From a virus: a stretch of DNA of 56,489 nucleotides. Every line of letters starts with the position of its first letter. Position 1 is the stretch's first letter. Made by a program: the position numbers and the translations under genes. Positions 50,909 through 56,489 of the stretch are shown here, piece after piece. Under the pieces are notes generated by a model, which saw nothing but the letters and a program-made list of their open reading frames with translations, was not told where the DNA came from and did no database searches. The DNA is taken from positions 1 to 56,489 of the IMG/VR virus record IMGVR_UViG_3300009149_000038; one strand, given 5' to 3'.

Positions 50909-50939
50909 TTGTAATTAAAAAAGATTTATTATATTGGGT
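50909..50939 (+). promoter_or_regulatory. Early promoter of RNA ligase, leaderless type
   Basis: TTG (50909-50911), 17-base spacer beginning TAATTAA, TTATATTGG (50929-50937), then the ATG at 50944, so transcription would begin at or very near the start codon. Confidence 0.75.
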
Positions 50940-50943
50940 CTGT

Positions 50944-52107
50944 ATGAAATATCAACTTACATATCAGGACGCACAGGAGATTGCTAAAAAGTATCATAAT
51001 AACAATTTCCGTGAATATCAATATACAATCAATGGTTACAAGGTTGCAGCCTTTGACTATTTTATTTGTGGATGGGATGATTTCGAAAAACCCCTTCCTA
51101 ATAAGCCTGAAGTCAATGCTTTTGACATGAGAGGTACTACCTTTGTTTTTAATAAGGATGGATCTTTATACAAAAAATTCCTTATGCTTCCTAAATTTTT
51201 CAACATTAATCAGGTAGAGGCTACTCAACTTGGAAATCTGAAGGATAAAGAAGTTATTGACATTGTCGCTAAAGAAGACGGATCATTGGTAGCATTCATG
51301 GGATTACCTGATGGAAAGTTATTTGCTAAGACAATTGGATCCTTTGTTTCTGATCAGTCTAAGCAAGCATTTAATTTTCTTTATGCTTGGGAAGAAAAGG
51401 TTCTTTATGTAAAACAAGCTATAAGATCCGGATATACACCATTATTTGAATATGTTTCTGGTCCTAATCGTATAGTCCTTAAATATTCCAAAGAAGACCT
51501 AAGATTTTTAGGACTTAGAAATAATACTACAGGAGAATGGGTTCCAGCTCATGTTCTTAATCCTATTGGAAATATTCCTTTTACCACCCCAGAAACTCAT
51601 AAATTAGTTTCTTTGGAAGAATTATTGGAAGAGGCTCAAACCATTGAAGATAAAGAGGGCTGGGTGGTTAGATTGCCAAATTTAATGATTAAGGTAAAAA
51701 CTGCATGGTATTTTAAATTACATGGTCTTCGAACTGAAAATGTATTTAGGGAGGATTATGTTATCAAAAACTATTTGGGAAAAACATTGGATGATCTTAT
51801 GTCACAATTGGACCCAAAAGATGACTCTGATGCTTTTGATTTTGTGAAAACTGTTACCGGAGCAATCGATAAATGGATAAACCATATTGATGATTGCGCA
51901 TTTAAACTTAAAGAGAAGTTTGAGACAGAATACAAATCTGAAATGCACTATTTTGCCAAGTTCAATAACAAGGAACCATATTTTGGATTAGCCAGAAATT
52001 TAATTGAGGTTCCTGAAGATTATAATCGAAGAAAAATTGATATGATTTTGAAAAAAACTTATCGCTTGAAAGCCGCTAAAAATCTTATAGAAAAATGGAG
52101 CAAATAG
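50944..52107 (+). CDS. rnlA: RNA ligase 1, T4 RnlA-like
   Basis: The 387-aa ligase has motif I KEDGS with the adenylated Lys at about 110, motif III-type FEYVSG (about 165), motif IV GWVVRLPN (about 239) and motif V MIKVKTAWYFKLH (about 248-260). T4 RnlA is 374 aa. It repairs tRNA or other RNA breaks made by host defence nucleases. It is the first plus-strand gene after the divergent control region. Confidence 0.92.
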   Translation: MKYQLTYQDAQEIAKKYHNNNFREYQYTINGYKVAAFDYFICGWDDFEKPLPNKPEVNAFDMRGTTFVFNKDGSLYKKFLMLPKFFNINQVEATQLGNLKDKEVIDIVAKEDGSLVAFMGLPDGKLFAKTIGSFVSDQSKQAFNFLYAWEEKVLYVKQAIRSGYTPLFEYVSGPNRIVLKYSKEDLRFLGLRNNTTGEWVPAHVLNPIGNIPFTTPETHKLVSLEELLEEAQTIEDKEGWVVRLPNLMIKVKTAWYFKLHGLRTENVFREDYVIKNYLGKTLDDLMSQLDPKDDSDAFDFVKTVTGAIDKWINHIDDCAFKLKEKFETEYKSEMHYFAKFNNKEPYFGLARNLIEVPEDYNRRKIDMILKKTYRLKAAKNLIEKWSK

Positions 52108-52247
52108 AATTTGAAATAATGGAAGAAGCTGCCTCCCTTATGAGAGAGGCCCAGCAAAAATTGGAGCAACTTAATTCCAAAGATGAAGAATGGAATAAAG
52201 ATGTCAGAGCCGGAATTGATGAAATGTGTTCAATACTTACAGTTTAA
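52095..52247 (+). CDS. Small acidic helical protein, 50 aa
   Basis: The ATG overlaps the end of rnlA by 13 bases. The protein MEQIEFEIMEEAASLMREAQ is followed by a helical segment (KLEQLNSKDEEWNKD) and it ends one base before the phosphatase ATG. Continuous tight spacing on both sides supports a real coupled gene. Function unknown. Confidence 0.6.
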   Translation: MEQIEFEIMEEAASLMREAQQKLEQLNSKDEEWNKDVRAGIDEMCSILTV

Positions 52248-52248
52248 T

Positions 52249-52737
52249 ATGGAAAAAATAAGGATAAGAGTTCTTAGCAAGCCGGAATTTAATCAGGCAA
52301 TGGGACAAAATAATATTACTGATGAAAATGTAGAAACCCGGATGAAAGACTCCGCTTTGATATCTATTAATGATACGGAGGGGAGTTGGAATAAATCATG
52401 GTTTGATCGGGATCACCCAAATGTTATTCGTCTATGGTTTGATGATGTAGAGAATGATGAGCAAAAATCCCCGACAAATGCATTCACCTGTAAAGCATTT
52501 TCGGTTGAACAAGCCGAACAGCTATTCAATTTTATCAAAAAAAATGCGGATAAGGATTTTATAGTTCACTGCTCTGCTGGGATTTCCAGATCTGGAGCAG
52601 TGGGATCCTTCATTAATGATTATTTGAATAGTGATATGGAATATTTTGAAAAAGCTAATAGGCATAGGATATTACCAAATTCACACGTTAGTCGTTTACT
52701 TAATAAATTAGCATGGGATGAGCAAAGTAATAATTGA
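52249..52737 (+). CDS. Dual-specificity/tyrosine phosphatase-like protein, 162 aa
   Basis: The ATG at 52249 is preferred to one upstream inside the small gene. The protein has the PTP signature VHCSAGISRSG (residues 106-116; Cys108 nucleophile, Arg114), a likely acid loop in WFDDVEND (about 63-70), and ends with a helix. It would remove phosphates from proteins or nucleotides; substrate unknown. Phage-encoded phosphatases of this kind are uncommon. Confidence 0.8.
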   Translation: MEKIRIRVLSKPEFNQAMGQNNITDENVETRMKDSALISINDTEGSWNKSWFDRDHPNVIRLWFDDVENDEQKSPTNAFTCKAFSVEQAEQLFNFIKKNADKDFIVHCSAGISRSGAVGSFINDYLNSDMEYFEKANRHRILPNSHVSRLLNKLAWDEQSNN

Positions 52738-52948
52738 TTTCACAATGATTGGAGAACCAGTCAACATGATGCAAACTCTTTTAAGAGAAGTAAATACCCT
52801 TTGTACCGAGCAGGGAAAGGAATTTGAACCGTTGAAGGACGAAATTATGGGTGCTCCAACAATCCCCGAAATTGAGGGAATACTCAAAAGAGAATTTGGA
52901 AATGAATTAATAATTCGGGATAAATATAGAGCAAATAATCAAGCATAA
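52718..52948 (+). CDS. Hypothetical protein, 76 aa
   Basis: A soluble alpha/beta protein (MSKVIIDFTMIGEPVNMMQT then TIPEIEGILKREF). It overlaps the phosphatase gene by 20 bases. No family recognised. Confidence 0.5.
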   Translation: MSKVIIDFTMIGEPVNMMQTLLREVNTLCTEQGKEFEPLKDEIMGAPTIPEIEGILKREFGNELIIRDKYRANNQA

Positions 52949-52950
52949 TT

Positions 52951-53145
52951 ATGAATATCTGGACAATAATAACGATAATAGGCATTTTATTTGTAATCGG
53001 AATGGGTGCTTATAATATAAGATCCCTGATAATGAAATGGCAAAATGATAAATCCGCTTGGGAGGATCTTGCAATTGGGATTTTCATATGGTCATTTGCC
53101 ATAGGAACTCTAGTATCATTTTTTTTCCAAGAATTATCACAATAA
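52951..53145 (+). CDS. Two-helix membrane protein, 64 aa
   Basis: Two hydrophobic helices (IWTIITIIGILFVIGMG; LAIGIFIWSFAIGTLVSFFF) separated by a charged loop. Two bases after the preceding stop. A small membrane protein of unknown role. Confidence 0.5.
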   Translation: MNIWTIITIIGILFVIGMGAYNIRSLIMKWQNDKSAWEDLAIGIFIWSFAIGTLVSFFFQELSQ

Positions 53146-53170
53146 TTACCATTTTTTTCTTATATTAGCC
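53140..53170 (+). promoter_or_regulatory. Candidate early promoter, leaderless type (weak upstream element)
   Basis: TTATATTAG (53160-53168) followed by the ATG at 53174, same distance as the other leaderless starts. The upstream element reads CAA instead of TTG. Confidence 0.4.
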
Positions 53171-53173
53171 TTA

Positions 53174-53668
53174 ATGAAAGAACCACCTACTTTTAATCAA
53201 ATGTATAAAATGGCTCCTCTGGAAATACAGAAGCTATTAGATAAATGTGCTGATACTCCGCAAAGCGAGAAATGGCATCCCGAAGGAGATGTGCTAAAAC
53301 ATACCAAAATCGTATACGAAAGAGCAAGAGCTACTGGTGATATTAATATTGTTATTGCAGCAATATTCCACGATCTTGGAAAAGTAAAAGCTACTAAACT
53401 TAATAAGCATGGATCATGGGCAGCTCATGGGCATGAATTCATCTCGGCAAAGCTAGTCGAAGAACACAAACAATGGATTGGATCTATTGGAGGCAAATTT
53501 ATGATTGTAAAAGAGATTGTTGAAAATCACATGAGAATTAAGCAAATGGATCAAATGAGAAAACATAAACAACAGGCTTTAAGGGAGCATAGAGTTTATG
53601 ATCAGCTTGTAAAATTTACTGCTTGCGATGATATGAAAACTCTTACCGATGAGGAGATGAAAATTTAG
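53174..53668 (+). CDS. HD-domain phosphohydrolase, 164 aa
   Basis: The conserved HD pattern is present: H43 (VLKHTKIV), HD at 65-66 (IFHDLGKVKA), then H85 (AAHGHEF) and the C-terminal Asp (CDDMKT). It is probably a metal-dependent phosphohydrolase on nucleotides. It begins at a leaderless-type start. It ends abruptly at EEMKI; a -1 shift at this point would continue the reading frame to 53763. Confidence 0.75.
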   Translation: MKEPPTFNQMYKMAPLEIQKLLDKCADTPQSEKWHPEGDVLKHTKIVYERARATGDINIVIAAIFHDLGKVKATKLNKHGSWAAHGHEFISAKLVEEHKQWIGSIGGKFMIVKEIVENHMRIKQMDQMRKHKQQALREHRVYDQLVKFTACDDMKTLTDEEMKI

Positions 53669-53763
53669 ATATTCCGATGTCTGAAGAGCATGGTCTTCAA
53701 AAAAAGTCAGCCGGGGAGACTATAAAATTCAAACTGATGAGACCCGGACGAAAACAAAGTTAG
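53650..53763 (+). other. Possible frameshifted C-terminal extension of the HD gene
   Basis: In the -1 frame the sequence continues open after the TAG at 53666-53668 as NLDIPMSEEHGLQKKSAG and then ETIKFKLMRPGRKQS, stop at 53761-53763. Alternatively the ATG at 53679 would start a separate 28-aa peptide. No classical slippery heptamer is seen. Confidence 0.35.
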
Positions 53764-53784
53764 TTTCCCACACCGACTATGTTT

Positions 53785-53816
53785 AACCCAGAAGATTTAT
53801 ATCTCCTGGGTTTTTT
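53785..53816 (+). terminator. Intrinsic terminator
   Basis: AACCCAG / CTGGGTT outer stem with an inner GA...TC extension and TTTTTT on the plus strand, separating the HD gene from the fibre genes. Confidence 0.8.
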
Positions 53817-53840
53817 GTTCTATCCCTCTTTTATTCTGTA

Positions 53841-53848
53841 GATAAATA
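53841..53848 (+). promoter_or_regulatory. Late promoter (GATAAATA)
   Basis: GATAAATAGA, 21 bases upstream of the start at 53869 of the 584-aa structural gene. Confidence 0.65.
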
Positions 53849-53868
53849 GAATAAACGATAAGGCAAGA

Positions 53869-55623
53869 ATGCAGTTTTCCAACTTTACAAGAGTAGAAGA
53901 AGGTAATGTAATTAAATTTTACACACCAAATCCTCTAAAAGGGGTTACCGATATTAAGTACTATAGTGATAATGCCACCGGGTCTTTTCAAAAGAAGGAG
54001 TTTCGCTGGTCATTTAATAGTGATTATTGGTCCTCATGGGAAACCCTCAATCAGGGAAACCTGTCCTCCGTGGATATAGGAACAAATACCTATTTATTTT
54101 TAGAGATACGATATACGGCTTCCACTACGGGAAAAGTTACATCTTTTGTTATTAATTATGATGGGGCTGCTCAAACAGCATATACGGGTCAATCATGCCC
54201 TCCCGATTCTACTTATGTTGCTCCGGATCAAACTGTAAGAGATACATATACCCCCGGAACTGCACCCGGTACTACATCTTCAACCAATGCTCTAACACTA
54301 TGCGGGAAAGCGTGTGATTACTATTTATGGAGGCCAAATCAAAAAGGTACTCAACCGATTTCTACGGTTACTGACCTCCAACGAATACTAAATGAATTAG
54401 CAGCAGCTGTATCCAACGTAGATGTGGCTGGGGCAGCTAATGTTGATGAACCGGGCATAGGGGTTTATTATGACACCGAAAATAAGATTATTCGATTTAA
54501 AACTATTGTCGGAGAAAACAGGATCGAAATATCGGAAAATCTGGATGGCCAAATAACTATAGAATTTGATGGTGATGCAATAACAGATGGATCTTTAGGA
54601 CCTGGATTTGCATGGGGTCCTGGGGGAGTATTATATGTGGATGCTTCCGCTTCCGGGGTTAATAAACTTTATGTTGATGGTAGTTTAGCGGCTAGAGATG
54701 CATCTATTAATAAATTATTTGTAGATCAATTTAACTTATTTAATTATATAGATGGGAGCTTAGCTTCAAGAGATGCTTCTATTAATTTATTATTTCAACA
54801 AAATCAATGGTCGGATAGGGATCCGATTTCTGCAGAAGTTGGAGGAATTCATTCTGGGGATATACTTGATGGATCGACCTCTATTCAAATTCTCGAAAAA
54901 ATGCTTTATGAGTATTTTCCTCCAAGGGTAAATATTAATATTAATCCGTCTTCCGGGTATTATGAAAAATGGGATCCGTTTGTTTCGACCGCGACCATTT
55001 ATGGAACTTTTGATAATCAGGATTTTACAAAAGTACGGGTTACTGATATTTCAGCATATGTTTCCATAGAAGGGGGTTTATTACAGCCTATTAATATGGC
55101 TCCGACCCATATATCATATCCAGATTCTAGTGATGGAAGTTTCTCCTTCTCAGATGGAAGTTTCTCGAATTGGGAGGATGTAATATATTATATAAAAACC
55201 TATAACAATGTAAATGGAATACCTATGTCAACTTTAGACTCGTCCATCGCTTTAAAATTTGTAAATCCATATTATGCAGGAATAGTGGATAATTCCATTA
55301 ATAAGGATAATATATCAGAAGTTGATATATTATCTCTAGAAAAATTTATTTTGCCAAAACAAACCCAAGAAATTGATTTTGATGTTAGTGCTAACTATTC
55401 TCGAATAAAGTTTGTTTATGCTTATCCCTATGAATACGGAAACTTAAAAAGTATTTTTGATGTGAAGAATGATTTTAACGTAACTACATCTTTTGATGAT
55501 ACCTCCGTTAATATTACAACCACATCTAGTCCTACACCGATTGCGTATAAAGTTTACATAAAAAATCACTGGATTAGTTTTACCCCGGATGTTTCAATCT
55601 TTAAACTAATCTTTAATATATAA
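53869..55623 (+). CDS. Fibre/baseplate-type structural protein, 584 aa
   Basis: The N-terminal region is beta-rich. A central part repeats YVDGSLAARDASINKLF and YIDGSLASRDASINLLF (residues about 265-310), a Asp/Ser/Ile repeat style shared with the next gene. The C-terminal third is Asn/Tyr-rich beta (FPPRVNININPSSGYYEKW). It has its own late promoter and is preceded by a terminator. Probably a tail fibre or baseplate component; exact position in the tail is unknown. Confidence 0.6.
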   Translation: MQFSNFTRVEEGNVIKFYTPNPLKGVTDIKYYSDNATGSFQKKEFRWSFNSDYWSSWETLNQGNLSSVDIGTNTYLFLEIRYTASTTGKVTSFVINYDGAAQTAYTGQSCPPDSTYVAPDQTVRDTYTPGTAPGTTSSTNALTLCGKACDYYLWRPNQKGTQPISTVTDLQRILNELAAAVSNVDVAGAANVDEPGIGVYYDTENKIIRFKTIVGENRIEISENLDGQITIEFDGDAITDGSLGPGFAWGPGGVLYVDASASGVNKLYVDGSLAARDASINKLFVDQFNLFNYIDGSLASRDASINLLFQQNQWSDRDPISAEVGGIHSGDILDGSTSIQILEKMLYEYFPPRVNININPSSGYYEKWDPFVSTATIYGTFDNQDFTKVRVTDISAYVSIEGGLLQPINMAPTHISYPDSSDGSFSFSDGSFSNWEDVIYYIKTYNNVNGIPMSTLDSSIALKFVNPYYAGIVDNSINKDNISEVDILSLEKFILPKQTQEIDFDVSANYSRIKFVYAYPYEYGNLKSIFDVKNDFNVTTSFDDTSVNITTTSSPTPIAYKVYIKNHWISFTPDVSIFKLIFNI

Positions 55624-55647
55624 AGAAAGAAAAATAAGAAATAAAAA

Positions 55648-56489
55648 ATGGCTATATTTATTGTCGATCAATTTTCTCTAAATACGGATTTACCCCTGGA
55701 TATAAGATATGTCCCAGATGGAGGTTCGTATAATGACGTATCAGCATATTGGTACCCTGGTATGCAGGTTTATCAAACTTCAGACCAAACCATTTGGTAT
55801 GCAGATAACAGCTTAAACTGGCATCCTATAAGTGAAGGCATCGATGCTTCGATAACAGCTTTATATCAAACGGTTATTGATTTATCAACTTATGTAACAA
55901 ATATAACTAATATTTTGGATGCATCGGTTGGGGATCTTTATGATATTACAAATATTCTGGATGCTTCCATAGGGGCAATAGATCTATCATTAAATGATTA
56001 TGGTCAATTATTAGCCATTCATGATATTTCAATAGGAGATCTTTATAATATTACTGGTTCATTAGATGCATCTATTGTTAATTTAGACTCATCAGTAGGA
56101 TCGTTGGATGGACTTATACAAACGAACATTTCAGATATAACTAATTTGGAATCTTCGGTAGGATCTTTAGATGGTTTAATTCAAACCAATATAACTGATA
56201 TAACCAATATCGAGTCCTCTGTAGGAACCTTGGATTTGCTTACACAAATACATGATATTTCGATAGGAAACCTTGAATCATCGGTCGGAACTCTTAACGG
56301 TCTTATCCAGACTAATATAACTGATATAACAAACGTTGAGTCTTCTCTAGGTACTTTAGATGGTTTAATCCAGACCAATACAGAAGACATTACCAATATT
56401 GAGTCCTCACTGGGTCTATTTGTTGCAAAAGCCGGTGATACAATGACGGGTCCTCTTACTATTTCCGCTGGGGGCTTACAAGTTTCCAA
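55648..56489 (+). CDS. Tail fibre protein (3' end outside window)
   Basis: The frame stays open to the end of the window (280 visible residues). After an N-terminal region (MAIFIVDQFSLNTDLPLD) come imperfect 20-residue repeats centred on SSVGSLDGLIQTNI and ITDITNIESS (residues about 145-255). The last residues, AGDTMTGPLTISAGG, match the GDTMTG-PL motif common in phage long tail fibres. It is probably a trimeric, receptor-facing fibre; the receptor-binding tip lies beyond the window. Confidence 0.75.
   Translation, partial: MAIFIVDQFSLNTDLPLDIRYVPDGGSYNDVSAYWYPGMQVYQTSDQTIWYADNSLNWHPISEGIDASITALYQTVIDLSTYVTNITNILDASVGDLYDITNILDASIGAIDLSLNDYGQLLAIHDISIGDLYNITGSLDASIVNLDSSVGSLDGLIQTNISDITNLESSVGSLDGLIQTNITDITNIESSVGTLDLLTQIHDISIGNLESSVGTLNGLIQTNITDITNVESSLGTLDGLIQTNTEDITNIESSLGLFVAKAGDTMTGPLTISAGGLQVS
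56085..56420. repeat. About five imperfect 60-bp repeats in the tail-fibre gene
   Basis: Units encoding SSVG-(S/T)-LDGLIQTN-(I/T)-(T/S)DITN-(I/L/V)E are repeated with small changes. They would allow in-frame length variation of the fibre shaft by recombination. Confidence 0.8.

Larger units (their letters stand above)
50599..50943. other. 345-bp divergent control region
   Basis: No gene is seen. It holds an early promoter for the plus strand (50909-50939) and a weaker TTATATTGG element for the minus strand (50667-50675). It also holds paired TAACG-type repeats (50700-50723), three TTAACAA direct repeats (50734-50757), an unusually GC-rich patch (CGCGCGGGCGTAACGCGTG, 50844-50862), and an A/T-rich stretch. 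This combination suits a regulatory switch or an origin-type region. Confidence 0.5.

Noticed and set aside
56181-56489. Minus-strand reading frame over the tail-fibre repeats
   Set aside because: It is the reverse frame of the 60-bp repeats in the plus-strand fibre gene, which has a clear start, GDTMTG motif and family-like repeats.

Overview
The window is part of a large, AT-rich, T4-like (tailed, contractile) bacteriophage genome. Recognisable T4 core functions are the portal (gp20), head-completion nuclease (gp4), late sigma factor (gp55), a probable sheath-stabiliser (gp15), recombination nuclease gp46/gp47, UvsX recombinase, gp41 helicase, a sliding-clamp-like protein (gp45), the C-terminal half of a gp43-type DNA polymerase, both topoisomerase II subunits (gp39/gp52), RNA ligase 1 and a prohead-protease homologue (gp21). 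The host is probably a member of the Bacteroidota. This is inferred from early promoters with a TTG...TAnnTT(T/G)G-like structure, few Shine-Dalgarno sequences, and several lipoproteins and an outer-membrane-type protein with signal peptides of the kind seen in that phylum.

Layout: (i) 1-3400, plus strand, virion or tail-type proteins. (ii) 3467-50598, a long minus-strand block. Reading in the direction of transcription from 50.6 kb down, it holds RNase H-like, exonuclease, DUF932, topoisomerase, AAA ATPase and nucleotide-metabolism genes; then clamp, PhoH, polymerase C-half, UvsX, protease homologue, gp41, gp47/gp46 and a DinG/XPD-type helicase; then gp15-like, large structural, gp55, gp4 and portal genes; then small virion-type proteins, a tmRNA, dTMP kinase and an ECF-like sigma factor. 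(iii) 50599-50943, a 345-bp divergent control region. (iv) 50944-56489, plus strand: RNA ligase, a small gene, tyrosine phosphatase, HD protein, and two fibre/baseplate-type proteins, the last running off the window.

The most unusual element is a circularly permuted (two-piece) tmRNA gene at about 8335-8605, minus strand. It has a 7-bp acceptor stem, a T-arm, a 15-residue tag ending in LAMVA, its own host-type promoter and an intrinsic terminator. The best candidate for an undescribed system is a set of small late proteins that share an N-terminal octapeptide M[RK]A[RK]-x-[IV]-x-E and, in several, an NF(E/Q)RG-x-DP-xxx-M-x-(I/L/V)G module. The octapeptide resembles T4 capsid-targeting/prohead-protease processing signals.

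Regulation can be read from the DNA. Early promoters share TTG-N17-TTATATT(G/A), and three or four of them lie so close to the start codon that leaderless mRNAs are expected. Late promoters share GATAAATA or GATATATA, 14-22 bases upstream of start codons, matching the T4 late-promoter type and the phage's own gp55. Other oddities are a -1 frameshift at a 7-A run in the gp21-like gene (whose catalytic residues also look lost), a polymerase split between motifs A and B, an exported-protein pair beside gp47, a retropepsin-like lipoprotein, and three homing-endonuclease-type genes.
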